The notes under the pieces are model-generated. The model saw only the letters and a list, made by a program, of their open reading frames with translations. It was not told the DNA's origin and ran no database searches. Shown one piece after another: positions 1 to 5,428 of a stretch of DNA of 5,428 nucleotides. This stretch comes from Roseburia sp. (GTDB lineage: Bacteria > Bacillota_A > Clostridia > Lachnospirales > Lachnospiraceae): NCBI GenBank assembly GCA_017547315.1, contig JAFYQA010000030.1:1-5428 (forward strand). Direction: 5' to 3'. The translations under genes and the position numbers were made by a program. Within the stretch, counting starts at the first letter, position 1. Every line of letters starts with the position of its first letter.

Positions 1-89
1 GTACCAACGTCAGCTACTTCTAACTGCGCTGCATATCGTTTAATCTGCTCTTTGATTACTGAACTTATTTCTTCTGGTTTTAAATTCAT
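1..89 (-). CDS. atpA: ATP synthase F1 subunit alpha, N-terminal fragment (runs off window)
   Basis: The first 29 codons of the alpha subunit are visible, starting [16 protein letters not shown] and reaching a segment ending EVADVGT at the window edge. This is the typical N-terminal helix of bacterial AtpA, which contacts the delta subunit at the top of F1. The catalytic and nucleotide-binding parts lie outside the window. The ATG at 87-89 overlaps the atpH stop as ATGA (4-base overlap), so the two are probably translationally coupled. An AGGTGA Shine-Dalgarno lies about nine bases upstream, inside atpH. Position directly after atpH is the standard F-ATPase operon order (B, E, F, H, A). The call is secure despite the short length. 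Confidence 0.93.
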   Translation of the reverse strand, partial: MNLKPEEISSVIKEQIKRYAAQLEVADVG

Positions 90-652
90 GGAGCGCATTC
101 ACCTGCTTTCAACTGTATTTTTGATAATTCACGAGTCAAATCGAAAAGTTTATTTTTAATACTTCCGTCTACTACTCGGTCGCCGATACGAATTACCATG
201 CCGCCGATTAAATCAGCGTCGACTTTATAATGCATTTCAAATTCTACATATTTTGTAGTGTCTAATAACCGCTTCTCTACTGCTGCTTTCTGTGCTTTGC
301 TAAGTTCCATTGCAGATGTCACATATGCAGTTCCAATATTCTTGTATTCTTTGGTCTGCTCAATGAAGTAATCCAATACGCTCATTACTTCTGCAAAGTG
401 ACCTTTGTCTACAATCATACGAAGCAGTCCAACAAGTTCTTCCGAAACCTTTCCGGAAAAAATTTCTGTTACGACTTTAACTTTTTCTTCTTTTACGATT
501 TTCGGATGACTCATTAGTTTGAAGAGTTCGTCATTGGCTTCTAATGCAGCTTTTGCCGCTTTTACCTCTTCTAAAAACGCATCCAACTGGTTTTTTTCTA
601 AGGCTACTTCAAACAATGCATCACCGTATGTTTTTGATACTAGCTTTGCCAT
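86..652 (-). CDS. atpH: ATP synthase F1 subunit delta
   Basis: This 188-residue protein is the delta subunit (OSCP family), the peripheral-stalk piece that joins F1 to the b-subunit dimer. The N-terminal helical domain (about residues 1-105) opens with the familiar Y-G-x-A-L pattern (Y9, G10, A12, L13). The conserved C-terminal signature is intact at about residues 148-169: [17 protein letters not shown], followed by a basic KNKL. Length is normal for the family (about 175-190). The final residues (KAGECAP) form a short extra tail. The ATG at 650-652 lies 13 bases inside the end of atpF and is preceded by a GGGTGA Shine-Dalgarno at a suitable distance. The stop overlaps the atpA start as ATGA. 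The protein is cytoplasmic and membrane-associated through the complex. Confidence 0.96.
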   Translation of the reverse strand: MAKLVSKTYGDALFEVALEKNQLDAFLEEVKAAKAALEANDELFKLMSHPKIVKEEKVKVVTEIFSGKVSEELVGLLRMIVDKGHFAEVMSVLDYFIEQTKEYKNIGTAYVTSAMELSKAQKAAVEKRLLDTTKYVEFEMHYKVDADLIGGMVIRIGDRVVDGSIKNKLFDLTRELSKIQLKAGECAP

Positions 653-1155
653 GTTGATTCACCCATTTCTTTCAATGTTTCTTCTACCAGCTTATCCTGA
701 ATAGTAGTGTCGATGTTGGCTGCAACTACTTTTGCTGCCATCATAGATGCAATCGCTACCATTTCCTGTTTTACTTCATCCATTGCGCGCTTCTTAGAAA
801 GCTCTGCTTCCTCGTTCGCTCTGCGCATAATGCTCGCAGCTTCTAATTTTGCATCGTCGATAATTTTCGCTTCATTTTTGAGTGCTTTTCTACGTGCTTC
901 ACTTAAAATCTGCTCTGCTTCTTTGTCTATGTCTTTGAGCTTTGCTTCATACTCTGCTTTTAATTTCGCAGCGTCTTCCTTGTCTGCAATTGCTGTATCG
1001 ATATCAGAAGCTATTTTTGCCTGTCTGTCTTCTAACATTTTACGAACAGGATTAAATAACAAATACGACATCGCTAAGAAAAGGAAGAAGATTGACACAA
1101 TCATAAGCAATGTATTAAACAAGAGCTGTGCGTCAAGACCAAAAAGAAATTCCAT
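640..1155 (-). CDS. atpF: ATP synthase F0 subunit b
   Basis: This 171-residue protein is subunit b, which forms the dimeric peripheral stalk holding F1 static against the rotor. A single N-terminal membrane helix spans about residues 9-33 and is followed by the conserved FNPVRKMLEDR turn (34-44). A long, highly charged, alanine-rich helix covers about 40-140 and should form the right-handed b-b coiled coil. The C-terminal part (about 140-171) would contact delta. Length fits the family (about 155-175). The ATG is preceded by GAGGAAAGAAT, a GAGG Shine-Dalgarno seven bases away. A 47-base gap separates it from atpE, and its end overlaps atpH by 13 bases. There is one b gene only here; no b' duplicate is present. 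Confidence 0.96.
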   Translation of the reverse strand: MEFLFGLDAQLLFNTLLMIVSIFFLFLAMSYLLFNPVRKMLEDRQAKIASDIDTAIADKEDAAKLKAEYEAKLKDIDKEAEQILSEARRKALKNEAKIIDDAKLEAASIMRRANEEAELSKKRAMDEVKQEMVAIASMMAAKVVAANIDTTIQDKLVEETLKEMGESTWQS

Positions 1156-1202
1156 ATTCTTTCCTCGGCCTCCCTTCTTAGATAATCATAATCAATCTCG
1201 GC

Positions 1203-1548
<346 letters not shown>

Positions 1549-2283
1549 CTATTCTGATGCGTAATTCTGGCTGATATATGTCATTGTCAGCATACAGAAT
1601 ACGTAAGTCTGAATTGCTCCTGAGAACAAATCCAGATACACATGGAGTGCTGCCGGCCAGATAAGTGCCAGTTTTCCGAGCAATCCATAAACAAGTGCCA
1701 TAATAACCGTTCCTGATAATACGTTAGCAAACAAACGTAAAGACAGGGAAATCGGAACCGCAATCTCACTGATTAAGTTGATTGGGAACCAGATTGGTAA
1801 CCACGGTGGTAACGGCGAACACATATCCGTCCAAATCTGCTTCAGTGGTAAATTTCTAAACTGAGCAACATGGATTAATGTGAATGTGATAAGACCCATT
1901 GATAATGTCGTACCGTAATCGGCTGTTGGTGGTCTTAAACCGAACAGACCGGAGATATTGCTTAGGAATATGAACATGAAGATGGTCAAAATATAGTTCC
2001 GATAAATCGGAGCTGCGATTTTACCCATTGTACCAAAAACAATTCCATCAAGCTTCTCTACTAACAGTTCCAAAAGGTTCTGCAGCATATCCGGTACTTC
2101 TGTTGCATGTCTCATTTTAATATTGGCAACAACGCCAAGTGCTAACATTAAAAGCATTACAATCAAAATGCAGACATGTGATGTTGTAATCCAGACTTCG
2201 TTACCGAAAAAATTAACAGGAAATAATCCGTGAATCATAAAATCGATATCGGCGCCGGATGACATCAAAATTGCGTTACTCAC
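1549..2283 (-). CDS. atpB: ATP synthase F0 subunit a
   Basis: This 244-residue integral membrane protein is the stator subunit that provides the ion half-channels next to the c ring. Hydrophobic segments are visible at about residues 33-54, 95-116, 125-142, 165-181 and 186-208, with a last one around 216-237. The essential arginine is R183 in SLSLRLFANVL. The last helix contains IQTYVFCMLTMTYI, with Q225 at the place of E. coli Q252. By count from that Gln, D218 stands where E. coli has H245, an exchange known to vary between lineages. The motif normally reading RLFGN reads RLFAN here. Translation starts at GTG (2281-2283), chosen because a perfect AAGGAGGTGA (2288-2297) ends four bases before it; the next ATG, at codon 7, lacks such spacing. 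Confidence 0.96.
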   Translation of the reverse strand: MSNAILMSSGADIDFMIHGLFPVNFFGNEVWITTSHVCILIVMLLMLALGVVANIKMRHATEVPDMLQNLLELLVEKLDGIVFGTMGKIAAPIYRNYILTIFMFIFLSNISGLFGLRPPTADYGTTLSMGLITFTLIHVAQFRNLPLKQIWTDMCSPLPPWLPIWFPINLISEIAVPISLSLRLFANVLSGTVIMALVYGLLGKLALIWPAALHVYLDLFSGAIQTYVFCMLTMTYISQNYASE

Positions 2284-2343
2284 AATTTCACCTCCTTATA
2301 AACTTTTATCGTAACATTCAGATTTTGTCCTTCTGATACGTTA
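2284..2343 (-). promoter_or_regulatory. atpI-atpB gap with extended Shine-Dalgarno for a GTG start
   Basis: The 60-base gap ends with AAGGAGGTGA at 2288-2297, which can pair over ten bases with the 16S rRNA 3' end and compensates for the GTG start of atpB. An imperfect hairpin (GTAAC 2311-2315 with GTTAC 2340-2344, and TCAGA 2318-2322 with TCTGA 2332-2336) overlaps the atpI stop codon. No T tract follows it, so it is not a convincing terminator. Confidence 0.6.
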
Positions 2344-2763
2344 CTATTCCTTCTCTAAAGAATTATCACCTCTTCCTTGGATTTTTAAAATAACTTTATG
2401 TGCAAATGGCTGCAGGTACGCAGATACCTTTAAGCCTAACACTCCTATAAATGCAGTAACCAAATTGCCGAGATTAAACTTCATCATGACAAAAAATACA
2501 ATTACCACTACCAGATAACGCAATACCGATTTGATAATAAGCCTGTTACGAGCTCCATCGGCACCATATACCTCTACCGCATCTCGAATAACTTGTGCGA
2601 TATTAATCGCTAACCCTATGGCCACTACAATTCCTATTAAGAGCCCGGTAGAATATCGCAATTTGTCCTCTACGAACCAGACACCTACCAGTTCTACCAC
2701 TATTCCATATATCACAATACCAAGCACCAGTCCCGGTAATGCGTCATTAAGTCTTCTTAACAT
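2344..2763 (-). CDS. atpI: ATP synthase subunit I-like membrane protein
   Basis: This 139-residue protein has four predicted membrane helices at about residues 9-31, 38-59, 79-97 and 101-120, joined by a charged cytoplasmic-looking loop (60-78) and ending in a polar tail (QGRGDNSLEKE). Size, helix count and position just before atpB fit the ATP synthase subunit I family, an accessory protein not part of the final enzyme. Family members have been linked to c-ring assembly and, with AtpZ, to divalent cation transport; which applies here cannot be told from sequence. No catalytic motif is expected. The ATG follows GGGAA at a seven-base spacing, a fairly weak Shine-Dalgarno, and lies 24 bases after the preceding gene. 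The family assignment rests on context and topology more than on a diagnostic motif. Confidence 0.78.
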   Translation of the reverse strand: MLRRLNDALPGLVLGIVIYGIVVELVGVWFVEDKLRYSTGLLIGIVVAIGLAINIAQVIRDAVEVYGADGARNRLIIKSVLRYLVVVIVFFVMMKFNLGNLVTAFIGVLGLKVSAYLQPFAHKVILKIQGRGDNSLEKE

Positions 2764-2787
2764 CTAATACTTCCCGAAAAACATCAT

Positions 2788-3039
2788 TTATATCATTTTA
2801 CTAAAATCGTCGCTTTTTCTACCTCTGTCATTCTTCATAAATGGTTTTGCCATTTTAAAGATACTGGTAAATCCGGCAAAAGCTCCGACAAAAAAGAGTA
2901 CAATAATCATCCATGGCATATCATATTTATCATCTAACCAAATTCCTAATGCGGTGCACATAGCGATTGGAACTAACATATTAAGTGTAAACTGTAACAT
3001 TAAGGTTAGTGCCCGGAATACTTTTCTTTGTTCTTTCAT
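2788..3039 (-). CDS. atpZ: AtpZ/AtpI-family small membrane protein
   Basis: This 83-residue protein has two membrane helices, about residues 11-33 and 42-63, separated by the short loop GIWLDDKYDMP, and a basic C-terminal tail. The G-x-W-L-D-D-K pattern between two helices is characteristic of the AtpZ/AtpI family (ATPase gene 1) that opens many F-ATPase operons. The family's role is accessory: it has been tied to ATP synthase assembly or to Mg2+/Ca2+ movement. It is the first gene of the atp operon. An in-frame TAA lies two codons before the ATG, which fixes the start. GGTGG (3046-3050) sits six bases upstream, and a better AGGAGA (3055-3060) lies 15 bases away, so the ribosome site is not ideal. 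Confidence 0.82.
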   Translation of the reverse strand: MKEQRKVFRALTLMLQFTLNMLVPIAMCTALGIWLDDKYDMPWMIIVLFFVGAFAGFTSIFKMAKPFMKNDRGRKSDDFSKMI

Positions 3040-3081
3040 AACTTACCACCCAAATCTCCTTTAAATTGTATAAAATTTAAA

Positions 3082-3112
3082 AGAGTGATACTTTTTTACC
3101 AAGTATCACTCT
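3082..3112 (-). terminator. 12-bp stem-loop with T-rich tail between dCMP deaminase gene and atp operon
   Basis: Perfect inverted repeat with arms 3082-3093 and 3101-3112 and a seven-base loop. On the minus strand the stem AGAGTGATACTT ... AAGTATCACTCT is followed by TTTAAATTTT, a moderate U tail, so it can act as a Rho-independent terminator for the upstream gene group, about 140 bases after that group's last stop codon. It is also almost at the predicted atp transcription start, so it would form the 5' end hairpin of the atp mRNA. Stem GC content is low and the tail is interrupted, hence the moderate confidence for termination. Confidence 0.6.
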
Positions 3113-3114
3113 CT

Positions 3115-3142
3115 ATTATACCATTTTTCACCGATTTGTCTA
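3115..3142 (-). promoter_or_regulatory. Predicted sigma-A promoter of the atp operon
   Basis: On the minus strand there is a TAGACA -35 box (3137-3142, five of six consensus bases), a 16-base spacer, and a perfect TATAAT -10 box (3115-3120) preceded by TGG, an extended -10 element. A start at a purine near 3107-3110 would give a leader of about 70 bases before the first atp gene. It is the best promoter-like sequence I found in the window and lies in its longest gap between genes. It implies that the atp genes can be transcribed independently of upp and the deaminase gene. Confidence 0.72.
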
Positions 3143-3251
3143 TGAAATATTCTTTTTTAATAAATAGGCAAAGTTGGAAAACTGTCTAGTTATTTCTTTT
3201 TCCTTGATTTTTCAGAAAATTTTATTTTATAAGATTTCTGACGAGTATACT

Positions 3252-3737
3252 CTACAATACAAAACTCACTTCCCTACCGGTACGCTCATACTGTACCAGC
3301 TCCACACCAGCAGCATTTAACATACGTCTGGATGCAATCATGAATTTCTCCTTCGCATATTTATCGCTGTCATATACAACCCGTTTGATACCGGACTGAA
3401 TAATCGCCTTCGCACATTCGTTACAAGGGAATAACGTTACATAAATCGTAGCACCCTCTAAACTACCGCCGCGATAATTCAAAATCGCATTCAGCTCACT
3501 ATGAGTCGTATAAAAATACTTATTCTCTAACGGATCACCATCACGGCACCAAGGGAACTCATCATCAGAGCAACCGATTGGAAGGCCATTATAGCCAATC
3601 GATAAAATCTTATGATCAGGACTCACGATACATGCGCCTACCTGTGTATTCGGGTCTTTGGAACGCATACCTGCAAGCATAGCTACACCCATGAAGTACT
3701 CATCCCAACTGATATAATCTGTTCTCTTATCGCTCAT
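3252..3737 (-). CDS. Deoxycytidylate (dCMP) deaminase
   Basis: This 161-residue cytoplasmic, zinc-dependent enzyme should convert dCMP to dUMP, feeding thymidylate synthesis. The zinc and catalytic motifs are intact: H79-S80-E81 (zinc His, proton-shuttle Glu) in HSELNAIL, and P104-C105-x-x-C108 in LFPCNECAKAII. The upstream substrate region has GYNGLPIGCSDDEFPW (48-63), which with the LFPCNECAK segment resembles the eukaryotic DCTD-type enzyme more than Bacillus ComEB as I remember them. Length is typical. I chose the ATG at 3735-3737 because AGGGGG (3745-3750) sits seven bases upstream; a GTG ten codons earlier (3765-3767) has no spaced Shine-Dalgarno. It follows upp by 81 bases. Another deaminase substrate cannot be excluded, but the dCMP call is well supported. 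Confidence 0.9.
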   Translation of the reverse strand: MSDKRTDYISWDEYFMGVAMLAGMRSKDPNTQVGACIVSPDHKILSIGYNGLPIGCSDDEFPWCRDGDPLENKYFYTTHSELNAILNYRGGSLEGATIYVTLFPCNECAKAIIQSGIKRVVYDSDKYAKEKFMIASRRMLNAAGVELVQYERTGREVSFVL

Positions 3738-3818
3738 AACGCTTCCCCCTTTTCTGCTACCATTCACTCCGTTTTATTCATCCTAAGTGTAAAATACTAA
3801 TCTAAAAATCTCAGACTC

Positions 3819-4448
3819 TTATTTTGTACCAAAAATACGGTCTCCCGCATCACCTAATCCTGGAACAATATAACCTTTTTCATTTAAATGATCGTCTAAT
3901 GCACCAATGATAATATCTACATCCGGATGAGCTTCCTGCATTTTTTTCACACCTTCTGGTGCTGCAATTACACACATAAAGTGAATATTCTTAACGCCTT
4001 TATTCTTCAAAAGCTGAATTGCTGCGATAGCTGAGCCACCTGTAGCAAGCATTGGGTCTACTACGAAAACTTCACGGTTTGCGCAGTCCTGTGGTAATTT
4101 ACAGAAATATTCTACCGGTTCTAAAGTCTCTTCATCACGGTACAAACCAATATGACCAACTTTTGCAGCTGGAATCATAGAAAGTACCCCATCTACCATA
4201 CCAAGACCTGCTCGTAAGATAGGTACAACTGCTAATTTTTTACCCTTTAATTCTTTTACAGTTGTTGTACAGATAGGTGTCTCAATTTCTACATCTGCTA
4301 ATGGGAGATTTCTAGTTGCCTCATAGCACTCTAACATTGCAATTTCTCCGATTAATGTTCGGAAATCCTTCGAACCTGTATCCGTTCTTCTAATAATACC
4401 GATTTTGTGCTGAATCAATGGATGATCCATAACTACTACTTTTGACAT
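3819..4448 (-). CDS. upp: Uracil phosphoribosyltransferase
   Basis: This cytoplasmic pyrimidine-salvage enzyme makes UMP from uracil and PRPP. The 209-residue product matches the usual length exactly. The PRPP-binding loop is [12 protein letters not shown] (residues 129-140), and the uracil-binding C-terminus is [17 protein letters not shown] (192-208). The PILRAGLGM segment (76-84) and the flexible loop around 104-120 ([16 protein letters not shown]) are also present. I use the ATG at 4446-4448 because a perfect AGGAGG (4455-4460) lies six bases upstream; starting seven codons earlier would put that site inside the coding region. The Shine-Dalgarno overlaps the TAG of the preceding phosphatase gene, which suggests coupling. 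upp also precedes the atp operon in B. subtilis. Confidence 0.97.
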   Translation of the reverse strand: MSKVVVMDHPLIQHKIGIIRRTDTGSKDFRTLIGEIAMLECYEATRNLPLADVEIETPICTTTVKELKGKKLAVVPILRAGLGMVDGVLSMIPAAKVGHIGLYRDEETLEPVEYFCKLPQDCANREVFVVDPMLATGGSAIAAIQLLKNKGVKNIHFMCVIAAPEGVKKMQEAHPDVDIIIGALDDHLNEKGYIVPGLGDAGDRIFGTK

Positions 4449-4458
4449 ATTTTTCCTC

Positions 4459-4914
4459 CTAGTCTTCATTCAATAAATTTACTAATTTTTGTATACTTTT
4501 CCGCATAGTCTCATAACACAAACCATAAGACTGTAGTGTACCACCATACGGATCTAAAATTTCTAATTCGTCGCCTACCAATTCCGTAAGCACATGTATA
4601 TTCTCCGGAATTACATTTTCATATTTCTCTAAAATCTTTTCTCTCTGTATGTATTCCATCGTAAGAATCAACGTATCCGAAGTAAAATCTTCTTCTGTCA
4701 ATTGTACTGACATGAAATCGTTCGTAGCCACTCCGTTGCTAATCAGTACAGCCTCTACTTTTTGATTAATAGGCTCTGGAAATAATACTACCATTCCTCT
4801 GGACTCTATGTCCACCGGATGTTTTAATTCAAAATCTTTTAAAATTCCTACTGCCATTGGCGACCTTGCAGTGCCACTTTCACATACAAATAATATTCGA
4901 TTATATTGGTCCAT
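4459..4914 (-). CDS. Low-molecular-weight phosphatase, YwlE-like (protein-arginine phosphatase family), divergent P-loop
   Basis: This 151-residue protein has the LMW protein phosphatase fold markers: the P-loop C11-x5-R17-S18 in [13 protein letters not shown] directly after the first strand, and the general-acid motif D121-P-Y-G-G near the C-terminus. The P-loop is unusual: the normal C-x-G-N-x-C-R-S reads C-E-S-G-T-A-R-S, so the Gly-Asn pair and the second Cys are missing. T15 sits where YwlE has the Thr linked to phosphoarginine specificity. Context (Sua5 upstream, upp downstream) matches ywlE in B. subtilis, so arginine phosphatase activity is plausible but unproven. The ATG at 4912-4914 puts the Cys at position 11, normal for the family, after GAGAGGGAA. 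An ATG at 4945-4947, overlapping the upstream stop as TAATG, would add 11 polar residues. Confidence 0.82.
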   Translation of the reverse strand: MDQYNRILFVCESGTARSPMAVGILKDFELKHPVDIESRGMVVLFPEPINQKVEAVLISNGVATNDFMSVQLTEEDFTSDTLILTMEYIQREKILEKYENVIPENIHVLTELVGDELEILDPYGGTLQSYGLCYETMRKSIQKLVNLLNED

Positions 4915-4946
4915 TTCCCTCTCTTCATCACACTTGTGATGCTCCA

Positions 4947-5428
4947 TTAAACGTATAACACCTGATATCCTGCTGCTTTTAACAAACGATTCATAATCGC
5001 TTGTCCAATTCGTGGTGTTGCAAAACTCTCAGAATAAATGCAATCTACTTCCTGCTCATCAAAATCTCTTAAAATCTTGTACAGATGCTGTGCAATCGCA
5101 TCCTCATCATCTCTGGCACCGATACTAAATACCACATCTGCCTCGTAATCTGTTAACGTCTCATCGGTAGCGATTACACCTACATGTTTGCCTTCTGCCT
5201 GTGCCTCTTTTACCAGACGGTTAATCTCAGCAACTACTTTTTCTGTGTCACCTTCTACCAAAGCCAAATCTGCTTTTGGTGCATAATGTTTATAACGCAT
5301 ACCTGGTGCTTTTGGTTTCTGTCCTGCCTGTGATGGGTCTGTTGTATCCGACGCTAAAATTCCCGGATCAATCACAACCTCTTCTCCCAACACTTCTTCT
5401 AACATCTGCTTTGTAATATATCCCGGAC
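4947..5428 (-). CDS. sua5: Threonylcarbamoyl-AMP synthase (Sua5 type), C-terminal part; N-terminus outside window
   Basis: The frame stays open to the window edge; before the first internal ATG (5403-5405) it reads PGYITKQ, matching the R-P-G-x-I-T segment at the end of the YrdC domain. The linker to the Sua5 domain is seen as APGMRYKHYAP (about 5277-5309), a hallmark of the long, two-domain Sua5 enzymes. The remaining residues form the Rossmann-like Sua5 domain, ending in a helix with AIMNRLLKAAG. The enzyme makes threonylcarbamoyl-AMP from threonine, bicarbonate and ATP, the first step of t6A37 formation in ANN-decoding tRNAs. About 160 residues are visible; full proteins are about 320-350, so the catalytic YrdC half is missing only because the window ends. 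It is the ywlC equivalent. Confidence 0.92.
   Translation of the reverse strand, partial: PGYITKQMLEEVLGEEVVIDPGILASDTTDPSQAGQKPKAPGMRYKHYAPKADLALVEGDTEKVVAEINRLVKEAQAEGKHVGVIATDETLTDYEADVVFSIGARDDEDAIAQHLYKILRDFDEQEVDCIYSESFATPRIGQAIMNRLLKAAGYQVLYV

Noticed and set aside
2531..2767. Plus-strand open frame opposite the atpI-like gene
   Set aside because: Antisense to a membrane protein gene with clear helices; Thr/Ser/Ile-rich composition is what the complement of hydrophobic codons gives.
2764..2787. Seven-codon frame MMFFGKY exactly filling the atpZ-atpI gap
   Set aside because: No Shine-Dalgarno before its ATG; the perfect fit between the neighbouring stop and start is probably chance in a 24-base gap.
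3213..3240. Hairpin CAGAAA/TTTCTG just after the dCMP deaminase stop as a terminator
   Set aside because: Only six paired bases with a large AT-rich loop and no T tract on the minus strand; the 3082-3112 stem-loop is a much better candidate.
3734..3781. Two tiny frames (MNKTE, then MVAEKGEAL ending as ATGA on the deaminase start) upstream of the deaminase gene
   Set aside because: Neither has a properly spaced Shine-Dalgarno, and both are short enough to arise by chance.
3612..3800. Plus-strand open frame opposite the start of the dCMP deaminase gene
   Set aside because: Overlaps a well-supported enzyme gene and its upstream gap, and shows no family resemblance.

Overview
The window is about 5.4 kb of chromosome in which every supported gene lies on the minus strand, so transcription runs from position 5428 down to 1. 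The base composition is moderately AT-rich. Shine-Dalgarno sequences are strong (AGGAGG type), gene spacing is tight, and the gene order Sua5, LMW phosphatase, upp, atp operon matches the ywlC-ywlE-upp-atp region of Bacillus subtilis. Together these point to a Gram-positive Firmicute. The Na+-type c subunit and the protein variants suggest a Clostridia member, probably Lachnospiraceae; the family is an inference.

Region 1 (about 3252-5428) is an upstream gene group. It holds the C-terminal part of a Sua5-type threonylcarbamoyl-AMP synthase (cut by the window edge), a low-molecular-weight phosphatase resembling the protein-arginine phosphatase YwlE but with an unusual P-loop, uracil phosphoribosyltransferase (upp), and a dCMP deaminase. 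The first three are coupled by overlap or a 10-base gap. The deaminase follows after 81 bases. The last two enzymes both serve pyrimidine nucleotide supply: uracil to UMP, and dCMP to dUMP for thymidylate.

Region 2 (3040-3251) is the longest non-coding stretch, 212 bases. It carries a near-consensus promoter with an extended -10 element and, immediately downstream, a 12-bp stem-loop with a T-rich tail. The stem-loop may end read-through from region 1 and would also sit at the very 5' end of the atp transcript.

Region 3 (1-3039) is the start of the F-type ATP synthase operon: atpZ-like, atpI-like, atpB (a), atpE (c), atpF (b), atpH (delta), and the first 29 codons of atpA (alpha), which leaves the window at position 1. 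The c subunit has the Pro-x3-Gln and Glu-Thr/Tyr ligand pattern of Na+-translocating rotors, so this enzyme probably couples ATP synthesis or hydrolysis to Na+ rather than H+. The 91-base atpB-atpE gap contains a hairpin and a possible 17-residue small ORF with its own ribosome binding site, whose stop codon overlaps the atpE Shine-Dalgarno. It is the least explained element here.

No mobile elements, CRISPR arrays, tRNA or rRNA genes were seen. Apart from the small ORF and a few sequence variants this is core housekeeping DNA.
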